Assembly (NCBI GenBank): GCA_037447605.1
Contig: CM074813.1
Coordinates: 3,052,576-3,108,323, forward strand
Origin: Zygnema circumcarinatum
Lineage: Eukaryota > Streptophyta > Zygnematophyceae > Zygnematales > Zygnemataceae
Direction of reading: 5' to 3'
DNA length: 55,748 bases
Shown here: positions 1-12,000 of the stretch, piece by piece
Layout of the letters: every line of letters begins with the position of its first letter
Numbering within the stretch: position 1 is the first letter of the stretch
Program-made: the position numbers and the translations under genes
Notes under the pieces: model-generated
What the model was told of the DNA's origin: nothing
The model's database searches: none
What the model saw: only the letters and a program-made list of their open reading frames with translations

Positions 1-44
1 CTCCCCTCCCTCCCTCACCTATTACTTGTGCCTCACCTTGCCAG

Positions 45-3000
45 ATATGAAGCCGGTGACCACGTGGCCCTCTACTCCCAAAACCTCCCTCAAGTGGTTG
101 AAGCCGCGGCCTCTCTCCTGGGCGTCCCTCTCGACACGGTGTTCAGACTGCACCAGGATCCACCCCCGGATCAACCTGCAAATGATCAACAGTCGGCTGA
201 GGTCCACCTTCTGCAGGAGCCGTTCCCGGGACCCTGTTCTCTGCGAACAGCACTCTCGTGCTTTGCAGATCTTTTGAATTCTCCAAAGAAGGTGGGGGGC
301 TGAGTACGATGCCTTTACTTGTAGCGATTTAAATGGGGAAAAGTGCAAGTGGGGGGGGGGGGGGAGGGACAGAGAGGGAGAAGCGGGAGAGGAAGGCCAG
401 CATTGACGGAATGGAGAGGAGTAGGAGAGAGGGGGAGAGAGAGAGGAAGGAGGTAGAGGGCGATAAGTAGGGATCGAGGACTGGGGACCATCGAGCGAGC
501 GAGGGGTGGAGAGGGGGAGGGGAGGGAGGGATGAAGGGGGGAGTCGGGAGAGGTGGGAGAGAGTTTGGGAGAGGGAGAGGAGGATAGGGAGGCTGATGAG
601 ATGTAGAGAGTGAGAAAGCGAGAGGATGAGGTGAAAGGGGACGAAAAAGTTTTTTTTGTTGAAAAAATTACCATTCTCTCGTGTACGGGAGTTATTGAAT
701 TCACTATATCAACTAACATTTTTTTTTTGCCCTTTCATTTTGGCCAGTCTGCTCTACTCGCACTTGCAGCTCATGCGACGAATCCCGAGGAAGCTGAGCG
801 GCTCCGATTTCTTGCATCTCCAGCTGGCAAAGTAATGATTACTTGGAGGGAGAGTGAGAGAGAGCGAGTCAAAGAGACCCCATTTCTAAAATCTAGGAAC
901 TATACGAAGCTTAACCTTTTATTTTTTTCAGGTTTAAACCCGTCAGTTCTAACACGGAACTTCAAATTTTTCGTTCCTTTACCTAAATCGTTGAAGCCAT
1001 AAGATCCTTCGGACGAATCCTAAAGTGTAAATCTTTAGACTAAAAAAAACTGAAACTCGAAAATTCTTATAGCGTGAAGTACGTCTAAACCATGTTATCC
1101 TTTCATCCGATGTTCTCAAACCCTGACAACCGTACAATGTTGAGAATCATATGGTCCCTGAATAATGTAATGTAATGGTAATGTGAACTACTGACTATGT
1201 GTTTCCGTTTGGTTGCACTAAGTTTGTACCTTCCCTAGTCCTTGTTTGAAAGTCTTCTTATCATGAAGGAGGAGAGCGGGAGAGAGAGTGCAGGAGGATT
1301 ACCAGCGGGAGATAGCTTCTGCTCATCGCAGTCTATTGGAGGTTATGGCTTCCTTTCCGTCCTCTAAACCCCCTCTCGGAGTCTTCTTCGCCGCCATAGC
1401 ACCTCGTCTCCAGCCACGCTTCTACTCCATCTCCTCTTCTCCACGGTACTCCCATCTCTCCCTTCCCCCCCTCTCTCTCCCTTCTCCCCCTCTCAATCTC
1501 TCTCTCCATCTCTTCCCCTCTCTCTCTTTCCTACTTTTCTCTCTCCCCACATTCCTCCCTTCCCTTCCCTTTTCCTCTTCGGTTCCACTCTTTTCCCCTC
1601 GTTTCCTTGGACTCCCGTCGAACCCCCCTCTCTCTTTCCCTCTTATCTTTTTCTCCCTCCTCTCTCTATCGCTCCCTCACTCCTGCTCCCTCCATCCCTC
1701 TTTCTACAGCAAGATTCCCTCATCAAGTTAGGGAGTTTCCTTCCCTCTGCAGATCTGTTGGTGAGAGTATCCACGTGACCTGTTCGGTGGTTGAAGAGAT
1801 GACACCTGGCGGCAGACTTCATCAGGGGGTCTGCTCCACATGGCTCAAAGTAAGTCCATTTTGAATGGAGTTAAGATAACACACATATATATATATGTGT
1901 GTGCATGTGTGTAGAAGTAGCTTTCAGCTCTCTTTCTTTCGTCTTTAGGTCTTTTGTGACCTTCTCCTCTCGGTTCTCAATATTTTGTGTATGTACATTT
2001 GATGGCATCGCATCGTAAGTTCAATGCCTATTCTTTCACCTTTTTTATATATATATTATATACACTGGAAGTTCTAGAATAGTATAACATATGAGATGAA
2101 TTTGATACCATTCAAATCAATTGAACAGTTTATTTCCTCCAACCCGTCCTCTCTATCTCTTCCATGCCGATTGATGTTTGCCGGCTCTGTGTTTCCATGC
2201 GCAGCGAGCTGTTCCTTTAGCAAATGCTGTCAACGGGTTAACGTTGACTCACGTCCCCCTTTATGTTCGGTCATCCGAATTTCGGCTTCCAAAAAATCCG
2301 AAAACACCGATCGTAATGGTTGGACCCGGAACAGGACTTGCCCCTTTTCGGGGTTTTCTGCAGGTAAGACTTTTTGTCAGGGTGTGAGGGTGGAGGAGGG
2401 TAAGGGTCTATCGTTCTCTTTTATCTTTCTCTTTTTTTATCGTTCTCTTTTTTTTTTTTGTTCTCTCCCTTTTCCTCTCCCTCTCCCTGCCCCTCTCTCT
2501 CACCGCTGCCCTCGGCTGAACCTGCAGGAACGATCTGCTTTGAGGAGTGAAGGCCACGACTTGGGTCCTGCACTTCTCTTTTTTGGATGTCGGAACAGTC
2601 AAAAGGTGAAGCCTTGTAACCGTTTTTTCTTTTTATTTCTATTTCCTTCCAACGTTTCTGCTCCGTGTTAACCTTGTTTAGCTTTCCTCGTTTTAAATAA
2701 GCTTCGAATCCTATCCTCTCTCTCTCACTAACCCGTTCCTTCTCGGAATTTCAGGACTTCATATACAGGGAAGAGCTTGAAGAGTTTGAACGTGACGGAA
2801 TAATCTCAGAATTTCGTATCGCCTTTTCTCGGGACGGGCCTGAAAAAAAATATGTGCAGCACCTTCTGCAGGCGCAGGTAACAGCCATTGAAAACCCCCA
2901 AACAACCATCATGCTCTTAATCTCAGTTTCAAATGCTCCGAAATTGTAAAACTTTAGAACCAAAAATACCCAAGAGCTCCTTATACCCAGGAAACCTTGA

Positions 3001-3787
3001 AGGCCCTGAACCCCGAATAACTCATTACGCTGGAGTCTCTTAACTCTCGTCGTGCTACGCTATTCTTTTTCTTATTTTTTTGTATCTGGGCTCTGTGGGT
3101 TTGGGTATGCAGGCAAGCAGAGTATGGAGTCTTTTGGCTGAAGGAGGGCACCTGTATGTTTGCGGAGATGCGAAAGCCATGGCTCGAGATGTGCATCGGA
3201 CTCTGCACACCATTGTGAAGAATGAGGTGGGTATTTCAAACATGGAAACTGTTCGTTGTGCATCTGTTAGTATGCTGTCAGGTCGTCCATGTTGTTATGT
3301 TCTGTATCGTGTGCTACATCGTCTGTTTTTGTTCAATGTATGTGCTGCATCATTTGTCAATTGCTGTTCAAACTTTTCCTTGTTCTGGTAAGATAAAGCT
3401 CGTGGGATGTTCGTTTCGTCTGCTTTTATGTGGCGCATGGCTCCTGAAATGTGTTGTTGTGGCATGAAACATCTCACGTTGCATGTTGAACATCAAATCG
3501 CATCGTCAACATCATCGTAACGTTTTTTGAGGCGTGGTATTGCGAATGGTTGCGTGGCACTGCATGGCATCTTGTTACATTAGAATTGTTTGCTGTCCCG
3601 GTTGCCTATATGTGGAGAATGGGGTTTCCGAGGGCATCCAAAGCCACAGAGTGATCTTTAAACCTCGCTATTGCAAAGCCTAAACCCTGTGCGTGTGGGC
3701 GTGCAGGAGTGTGTGAGCACCTCGGAGGCAGAGGCCATCGTGAAGAAGCTTCAATCTGAAAAGCGCTACTTGCGGGATGTGTGGTGA
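45..3787 (+). CDS. CPR: NADPH-cytochrome P450 reductase, C-terminal part (5' end outside window)
   Basis: This diflavin reductase passes electrons from NADPH through FAD and FMN to cytochromes P450 at the endoplasmic reticulum. Exons: 45-291, 748-831, 1294-1445, 1753-1849, 2205-2363, 2528-2605, 2755-2877, 3113-3226, 3707-3787, about 377 residues in all. The visible order is the connecting/FAD domain ([15 protein letters not shown], then [12 protein letters not shown]), the FAD-binding [10 protein letters not shown], the NADPH-binding [37 protein letters not shown], and the family's terminal YLRDVW with the C-terminal Trp that stacks on FAD. All exon phases agree. The FMN domain and membrane anchor lie upstream of base 1, so the gene is truncated by the window and not broken. 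Introns are CT- or GA-rich; the one after 1849 carries an AC/AT palindromic microsatellite. Identification is near certain from memory of plant CPRs. Confidence 0.95.
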
Positions 3788-4593
3788 AGATATTCCTTTA
3801 CCGAAGTGGGAGGAGGGGAGGGAGGGAGGGAATTTGGAAAGAGAGGGGGAGGGAAATGCTAGTGCTGGAAACTGAAGTAAGAGTTGTGGGATAGAATTGG
3901 ATATTCTTTGGATGTCAGTCCTTTAGGAAATAATCTCTTTGGTGACCCTGCATAGTTTCCAAAGAGTCAATGGTCTCTAATAAGAGATTCACGGTTTTGC
4001 CTGCGCTGTGATTTCGAGTCGTGTAGCAGGCTACGGCGCTTAGAATAGGTCCTTTGCTGCCATGTACCTATCACCGTAAGAGTCAGTGCACATCGACGGG
4101 ATCGAGATCCTGTTCCATTTCGTTCCTTTCAAGTCAGTTCTGACCGACATGTAATATTGAAAGACTTGGAAGTGTACATTCTTTGATTCGTAAAGGACTC
4201 TTTTTTGTGATGGAGATGTGTTGTACCAGAACGTATTCCTTCTATTAGAACTCCTGTTGCAAAGCTAAAGCTACACATCGACAATGTCCTTTATTAGACA
4301 GGGCATATTTCGGACAAGTCTCTAACGGAGAATTTTTTGATTTCTTTTTGAAGCTGGAAGAGGGGTTGAGGAAGATGACACACGTACAGCGAGAAGTTCT
4401 TCGAGAAAGTTCAATCAATTCAGACGAAAAAAAACAATACATGGTTTTTTAAAGATATACATTTTTACAGAAAACAACTCTCATTCACACTGCGCAATGT
4501 GAAATCGAAATGCGTGCACCGCAACAATGGGAAAAAATAAAATACGCAGAGCAATGCTTCAAAAACTACAATGTCGCTCTTAAATACGGTGTC
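3788..4593. other. Convergent 3' flanks of CPR and mTERF
   Basis: No coding signal was found. The region holds the 3' ends of two convergent genes. TGTAA occurs at 4150-4154 (363 bases after the CPR stop) and, on the other strand, at 4465-4469 (125 bases after the mTERF stop). These resemble the green-algal poly(A) signal but could be chance. Confidence 0.4.
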
Positions 4594-6504
4594 TCACTCC
4601 TCCCCGGAGTCCACTTGCAAAGGGTCCACTGCAGAGTTCAACTTTGAAGCAAAAACTGCATCCGAGCAGGTCAACAATTGGGGCAGGGAGAGCCGCAGTT
4701 TGTGCCCCGCCGCCAGCTGATGTCGCAGCATGATATGTTCACGCAGGCGGTAGCCAAAAAATCTGTCAGACCCAAAAAAACGGAGTATGAATCCCTTTCA
4801 AGTCATGGCAAAATCACTTCTGCGAAAAGTGGGCTTCATGTCGCCAGCCCTCCCATATCTTGCTCTCCCCTCTCTCCCCTATCTCTCCTCTCCCCCTTCT
4901 CTTCCCACTTCACCGCCCACTCCCTCTCCCCCTCACTCCCCCCGCCTCTCACTCTCACCTCCCTTACCTCTCTCGCCCGCCTTCCCCTCCAAACTCTCCC
5001 TTCCCCCCCACCTCTCCCACCTCTCTCTCCCACCACTCTCTCCGACTTCTCCCTCCCACTCTCCTCCCACCTCCTTCGCCTTTACCTTGGAAAGGCGACA
5101 ACATGCTCTGCTGACAAGCCCATCCGTCGCCGCAAATAGCGCCACTTTGGGCGAAGGTTGTACACACTGAAGGTGAGAAGACTCGGAAATTCCGTTACCA
5201 TTCTTCCAAAACGAGAGGGACAAGGTTGTATGCCGACATCAGAGAAATATCGTACAGTTACTTCAAGCTGACCAGATATGCTGCATCCAAAAATTTCCGG
5301 CTCTCTCTCAAGTACAGAAGCCACATCACGAGGAGCGATACCCACGCCTTCGATAAGGTATTGAACCTGCCCACCGGAAAATACCTCGAAGTATCTCAAA
5401 CCACAAAGTTCAAAGATCAAACGTAAGGAAAAGAGACAGTAGAAACGGAAAGCAGATATCGTTAGACGGCTCACGAAACAGAAGGGAAAGAAACTCACCA
5501 GTGGGCGCCACCGAGTGTCGAGATCATATGTAAGGAAGGGGGGAAATGCTCTTATCATCCCACCCAGAGATGATTTCTTCACTCCCACTCTCTCGAGGAA
5601 AGTAAACTGCAGCATACATATGTTTATGAATCACACATAGATAAGTCCACGCTTCACATTTGACTCCCACAAAGGGGGGGGAGGGTGAGAGAGGGTGAGA
5701 GACCAAGAGGAGGAGAAACAAGGAGAGTGAGCATGCATGCATGAGTAAGAGTGAACAAAGGGCCTCTCACCTTGTTTTGAACGTCAGTTTCCAGATTCAA
5801 AAAGAGGAAGCCCGGGGCTTTCCCAATGATGGCAGCTATCTCTCCCTGAGAGCAGCCCATCCTCTTCAAGCATGTGAGCAGAGGCAGCCATTGGCCCTCC
5901 ACATCACAACCAAACACCTGCGGATGCTCCGCCACAATGGCTGCAAGCGAACCCTCGGAAACCCCCAAGTGCTCTAGGAATGCCACCTGGCACAGGCATA
6001 GAAAGAGAGAGGAGACCCGATTAGGTCAGGGTGAGAGGGAGAAGAGGTGAGAGAGAGAGGGAGAAGAGGTGAGAGTGAGAGAGAGAGGGAAAGGAGAAAG
6101 GAAGATGAAAAGGGACAGTTAAAGGGCTTATCGATATCTGCAAGGGAAGTTCGGTAAAGAACGGTTGCAAAAGCATGAGAAACACAAACAGTCTCTTATG
6201 TTAGCTCTTTACCTTCTCTCGCATCTCTTTTAGGGTGAAGCGCCCGAGCACAGCTGGAAATCGCCGGATAATGGGGCCCAACTGGAAGTTGCCTTTACTT
6301 ATCACCCTTTGAAGAAATAAAATTCGATCGTTTAATTCGTCCTTCGATTGCAAGAGAACCGCCGGAACTCGAGCAGCAGTTCTTTGGACATATTGGGGTG
6401 AAACTCCTGCTTGGCTTAATCTATCCAAACGGTCCTGCACTTTCGAGTTTAGACTCTTCAAGATTTGAACGTTGTTTCAAGGGCCTACGAGCTTCCAGTG
6501 CTTC

Positions 6505-6562
<58 letters not shown>

Positions 6563-8335
6563 GGTGAGAGGGAGAGGGAAATCTCTAACTTCATGTACAT
6601 CTAAAGAAGCTCAACAAGCGAAATCATCACACAACGACGAAATCAAGTCACATTGATGACGTCAGCAAGCTGTGCTGTGTAGTGGGCTCATATTTTGTTA
6701 ATCGCACACACGAGCCCTCACCTGCAAATGCTGGAGGGAGTACTCCAAAATGTGACTGTTCTGTTTAACCAGCGTGGCTGCTTCATTGCCCTCCAACCCC
6801 AACTTCTTGAGCCACTCGATGTGACCAGGAAGAGCCAACCTTTGCTTCTCCTCCAACAAAACGAATGATGCGATTTTCAGTTTTGACACTTTCGCTCGTT
6901 TTAACCACCTGCTCCGGAAGAATGGTCACTTGGTTAACTTGACTCGACTAAGAATTCAACATATTTCTTTCCCTGCGGCCCCCCTCCACCCCTCTCCCTT
7001 TCTTCCCCCCTACAAATGATCACAGTTTACAATTTCCTTCCTTAGCCTTGTCGTCATTGACTAGCTTTATGACAAGTCAGGATGCAGAAAGACCAATAAT
7101 ACAATATACGAATAACGTCGTAAGAAATGCATGATCCCGCCAGACGCCACATATTGACGCAAAACTGTGAGGATGTAACAAGGTATGGCTCACCAAAAAT
7201 CATTAAATTGTCGTAAATATGAGGAAATGGCGTAAATAACGTGATGCAAAACAGCCTTTTTACCTCACAAGGGCGGGAATGGAGCTCTTTGCGATGACAA
7301 CATCACATCGAGCCCTGAACGTTTTCTCCATGTGTTCAGAGCTCCGCTTCAACGCCACCGCCTGCTCACACAGCGAATGCATGCGCGCCTTTCAGCATTG
7401 GAATGGCAGAGATCTAACCTCCTTCGCGCAGCATTAGCCATGAATGCCCAACACAGTGTGAACACTTCTTTACAGACTGAACATGAAAGTTGCGCAATAT
7501 CCCTAAAGCCTAATTCCAAAACTCTAATCATCCCTAAGCCCGAAACCCAATTGGGAGAATTAAGTGCTTAATTGAAACCAAGTTGTCAACAAAAATAAAA
7601 AAGAGTTCTCTCTCCAACTGTCGTTTTTTGCTACGATTCTGCCTTTCACCCTTTCTAAAACCACGTCTACATCTCTTGAACCCTAAACCCTAACGCATCA
7701 CTCACCTCCACCACAATGATGTCGACATACTCCGACATACCCTCCGCGACATCCGCTACATACACAGGCCCCAACCCCACCGCCCGCAGCGCCTTCACGA
7801 GCGCCGCCTTCGCCGCCTCTCGCTTGCTCCATACAGCAGTTGCCACATGCCCCCTTGCCACGTGCCCCCCTGCCACATGTCCCCCTGCCACGTGGCAGCC
7901 ATTCTGCCCCTGCCCTTCCTCCCCTTCCTCCCCCTCTGCCCCTTCGCTCGGCCCCTGAACCCTGAACCTCTCCTGGACCTCCCGTTCCGTGCGCCCCCAT
8001 GGATCCGTCCAGCTTCCGTTTGCTACGATCCCCTCAACAGGGATCACCTGCCGTACAGTTCTCCTCCACACGCCGCCATGGCCGTAAAACCTCCCACCGG
8101 TACTCCCTTCCTTGAACCCTTCGACTGGTTCCTCCTTAAACCCTAAACGCACCCCCCTCCCAGAAAACCCAAATTCTGAACTCTCGTCTTCCCGCTCCTC
8201 GTCTCCCCTGCTCCAAGATGACTTGGCGGTGCGCCACGTGTCACAGTTGCCAAGTGGTGTCGCCACGTGGCAGAAGGGGAGGGCAGGGATGCTCCGTACC
8301 GTTGGCCATGTTGGCCGCCATGGCCATGGCCGCAT
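4594..8335 (-). CDS. mTERF-domain protein, probably organellar
   Basis: Mitochondrial transcription termination factor family: all-helical nucleic-acid-binding proteins that act on organelle transcripts or DNA. Exons in transcript order: 8335-7706, 7361-7264, 6839-6722, 6434-6213, 5986-5771, 5606-5499, 5366-5086, 4762-4594; total 1842 bases, 613 residues, with phases closing exactly. About nine mTERF motifs are visible, each with the usual Pro/hydrophobic core: HILEYSLQHL, VPAVLLQSKDEL, FPAVLGRFTL, HPQVFGCDV, APGFLFLNLE, FPPFLTYDL, EPEIFGCSI, FPSLLTFSV and FPRFFGYRL. The start is the first ATG after an in-frame TGA. The first about 170 residues are low complexity and fit a transit peptide plus spacer, with a HVAGG-type repeat. 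The small exon 7264-7361, the 6839 boundary and the 6434 boundary are the least certain. Divergent from RAE1. Target organelle and specific mTERF class are unknown. Confidence 0.88.
6508..6559. repeat. (GA)n microsatellite in an mTERF intron
   Basis: About 26 uninterrupted AG dinucleotides. Read on the minus strand this is a long CT tract upstream of the acceptor for the exon ending at 6434, so it may act as an extended polypyrimidine tract. Similar but shorter GA/CT tracts occur in most introns of the window. Confidence 0.9.
7848..7898 (-). repeat. 15-bp tandem repeat inside the mTERF first exon
   Basis: Four copies of a roughly 15-base unit built on TGCCACRTG plus a C-run. On the coding strand this gives the peptide repeat HVAGG/HVARG. 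Each copy contains CACGTG or CACATG, so the repeat also makes a series of E-box/G-box-like sites inside the coding exon. Confidence 0.7.
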
Positions 8336-9092
8336 GGCGGAGGAGCCAGCCCTTCACATGAGCGCCTCGTCCCGTTGGCTGTAAACAAATTTTGAACTGG
8401 AAACGTTGCATCAAATTTCACAGTCACGTGGTGGGCCCGTTTGGCTTAGCCGTTGCCCATTCATATGCGTCCATCGCACATGTAATCGACGGACAGCGCT
8501 CAGCGCATTGCACCGTTCATCGGACGGTCATGGGCCATTCCAATGTGATCGAGTCCGCAAATCGACGGTCACGAGCCCTCCATAACATTCAGCCGTCGAT
8601 CAATTTACAATCGACGGCCACTTCCGTCACAGAGCCTACAGCCGCCGATCTATTGAAAATCGACGGTCGCCAGCCCAAGCCCGCGGGATCGTCCATGTTC
8701 CACGCTCTCCTGTCCAGTCGGACTGACGGTTGCCGCCTCGCCACGCCACGCTCGCGCCATGCATGGAAAGGGTGGGTGAGGTTGAACAGTATATCGGCGT
8801 ACCTCATAATATCGTTTTGTGAGATACGGCAAAAAACTTTTATCGGAAAGGGGCGATATGCACCGGCAGGGTTTTGCGCTTTAGGGCTCGCTTTAGGGCG
8901 TCAGTGAGGAGTGGACGAGAGGGGTGGGAGAGGTGGGAGAGAGAGAAAGGGGGGGGGGGGGAAGGGGAGAGAGAGAGTGGAGAGAGAGGAGAGAGAGAAC
9001 GAAGGGGGGAGAGAAGAGAGTGAGAGAGAGAGAGAAGAGATAGAACGAGGGAAGAAGGGAGGTTGGGCGAGAGAGAGTGAGAGAGAGGGGCA
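8336..9092. promoter_or_regulatory. Divergent promoter region between mTERF and RAE1
   Basis: A 757-bp gap between two divergent start codons. It contains a cluster of ATCGACGG-type octamers (listed separately) and, from about 8930 to 9090, a GA-rich run on the plus strand that would be the RAE1 5' leader. No TATA box could be assigned with confidence. Confidence 0.6.
8485..8666. promoter_or_regulatory. Cluster of ATCGACGG octamers in both orientations
   Basis: Exact ATCGACGG at 8485-8492, 8561-8568, 8610-8617 and 8659-8666. The reverse complement CCGTCGAT is at 8593-8600. Near matches lie at 8519-8527 and 8641-8649. Five exact copies in 182 bases is far above chance. The position between two divergent starts suggests a shared control region. 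The binding factor is unknown. Confidence 0.55.
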
Positions 9093-12000
9093 ATGGCAAC
9101 CTTTGGGACTGTGACCGCCCCGCTGCTGCACAACCCTAACAAAGATTATGAGGTATGCAGCCGCAAGGGAGCGCTCGCGTGGATGGACCTCTTAGTCCAT
9201 ACCTGCCTTAATTACGTCTCGCCTTTGCGATTCTGTATTTTTCTTTTTCATTTGCAGTCACCTTTTGGCTTTTGTTCGTGAATCTCTCGTTTTTAGGTTT
9301 TCCTTTCTGTGGTCGTTCTGGTGCTCCTGCAGGTGGTGCAGCCGCCAGACGATGGCATCTCCAGTTTGTCCTTCAATCCGAAAGCCAATTATCTTGTAGC
9401 AACGTCGTGGGATAAGCAGGTAACAAATTCAGGGTAGGGCGGGAGGGAGCGAGTGAGCAGAGAGTGAGGAGAGGGACGAGAGAAGTGAAGAAGAAAGTAG
9501 AGGGGGAAGGGAGGAGAGGTGCGGATCAATGGGGGGAGGGGGGGGGGGGGGAGAAATGGGTGGGAGAGAAATTTTCAGCTCCATTTGATGATCTTTGTAA
9601 GTAAATTAGAGCAACTTGAGAAGGAAATAAAGTCTAGAATTTGAAGCTGAGCTGTAGAGAGGTTAGAAGGTGGCGCTGAACAGCTGGGAGGCTTTCAGGT
9701 GCGGTGTTGGGAGATTCTTGCCAGCGGCCAGAGCGTTCCGAAAGCAGCAACTCAACATGAACAGCCGGTATCTCCCTCTCTCTCGCTCTCTCGTTTTTTG
9801 TGTCTCTCTGCCTCTCTGTCTCTCTGTCTCTCTCTTCCTCTCGTTCTTCCCTTCCCAAATGGCCAAGCGCTTTTTCCAACCCCTGGCACAATCAATTCTG
9901 AACTTCGAAACTGAGTATTTTTCTTAAGTCAAGCTTTTTATACCTCAAAATCTTTAGCCTTGAAGCTTCTAAGTCTTCATATACTGTTTAAACTCTAAGC
10001 CCGATACTTAATTGGCGCTCTGGATTTCTCAAAACTTCAGTCCATCTCCTAGCTTTGGAGAAACGTGCTTTGCAAAACACAACTGCGTCCTTAGAACCCG
10101 AACTCTTTATTTGCAACCCCCCTACCCTACATCCCAAACCCTATTTTTTAAATCCGATATTCTTAAGGCTCAATGCCCCCAAACCACAAACTTTAGACCT
10201 TAAAACCTTGAATCCTATCCCTTTCATCCCTAAAACCTAAACCTTTAATTTCAATACCTGATCAGCCAATAAACTCTGGTCCTTCAGTCCGAAACTTTAG
10301 CCCTTCAGTCCTAAATGCTGAACTCTACACTGTCATATCCTAAAGCCTATTTTTTGAAACCCTGAACCTTAGCTTTGAACCCTGAACCCGAGTCCTTCAA
10401 GTTTGAACACTAAACTGTTAGCCCTGAACCCCAGCCCTTGAACCCTATAACCCTAAACCCTGTATCCCGAGCCTCAGTCCTTGAACTCAAAACCCTAAAC
10501 CCTAAATCCTAAACCCTGGACATTAGTCCTGGACCCTACCCCCTACCCCCTGAACTCCCTCCGGAACTGAACCCTACCCCCTCCCCCCTGACCTCCCTCC
10601 GGCCTTGAACCCTCCCCCCTGCCCCCTGACCTCCCTCCGGCCCTGAACCCTCCCCCCTGCCCCCTGACCTCCCTCCGGCCCTGAACCCTCCCCCCTGCCC
10701 CCTGACCTCCCTCCGGCCCTGAACGGCCCTGAACCCTCCCCCCTGCCCCCCTGACCTCCCTCCGGCCCTGAACCCTCCCCCCTGCCCCCCTGACCCTGCC
10801 CTCCGGACCTCCCTGGCCATGAACCCTCCCCCCTGCCCCCTGACCTCCCTCCGGCCCTGAACCCTGAACCCTGAACCCTGCCCCCTGCCCCCTGACCTCC
10901 CTCCGGCCCTGAACCCTGAACCCTGAACCCTGAACCCTGAACCCTGAACCCTGTCCCCTGCCCCCCCCCGGCAGGTCCTGTGTTCGGCGTGGCGCGACGA
11001 CGGGCAGACGGTGTTCACGGGCGGCTGCGACAAACAGGCGCGGGCCTGGCCCCTCTTCGCGGGGGCGCCGCCGACCGCCGTCGGAACGCACAACGCGCCG
11101 ATAGCGCACATCGCGTACGTGCCGGAGATGAGCCTGCTCGCCACCGCAAGCTGGGACAAGACCATCAAGTGGGCTCTCTCTCTCTCTCTCTCCCCCGCCT
11201 CTCCCACACTCTCTCTCGCTTTCTCTCTCTCGCTCCCTCTCTCTCTCTCTCCCTCTCCCTCTCTCTCTTTCTCTGCCTCTCTCTCCTTCTCTCTCTCTCT
11301 TTCTCTCGTGCAGAGGTCTGAACTTTCAGAATCCTACCAGCACCGTACTTAAGTCCTACCCTCGAACCCTAATTTTTCAAGCTTGTGTTTCCCGAACCTT
11401 GAAGACCGTGATCCCTCCGACCCTGCTCCCTGAACCCTACTCCGTGAGCCATGTTCTCTCAGGCCCTGTCCCCTGAGCCGCCCTCCCACCCCTCCCTCTC
11501 TCTGCTTGCAGGTATTGGGACCTCCGGCAGCCAAACCCTGCACACGTGCAGCAGCTTCCTGAGCGGCCCTATTCTATGAGCGTGAGGCATCCCCTCATGG
11601 TGGTGGCGACGGCAGACCGGAACATCCTCATTTTCAACCTTCAAAATCCACAGGTCCAAAAAGAAACAGATATGCAATTGCGTATTCGAAACGAAGCTCT
11701 TTTCATCATGTACATTTTCGGCGTATTTTTTGGAATCCTTAAGCAATCGGTTTGACGGTGTCTACGTGCGTCTCTGCTGATGAGAGGAAGCAGGTGGTGT
11801 TTAAATCCGTTCAGTCGCCTCTCAAATTCCAAACGAAATGTGTATCCACGTTTCAGGATAAAGCGGGATTTTTGGTGAGATTTATATCTTTCAGGCACCT
11901 GTTTCAAGGAACTCGGCGTTGTTAAGAATCGGGGCAGCCTTTTGCTCATTGAGAGGGACAAACTTCTTAATTCGTCTGCATGCCATCCACTTGCTCAGGG

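Noticed and set aside
1876-1902. AC/AT palindromic run in a CPR intron
   Set aside because: Ordinary dinucleotide microsatellite; the symmetry follows from the repeat.
10536-11207. 223- and 188-codon minus-strand Gly/Arg repeat frames
   Set aside because: Antisense translation of the RAE1 intron 3 minisatellite and exon 4.
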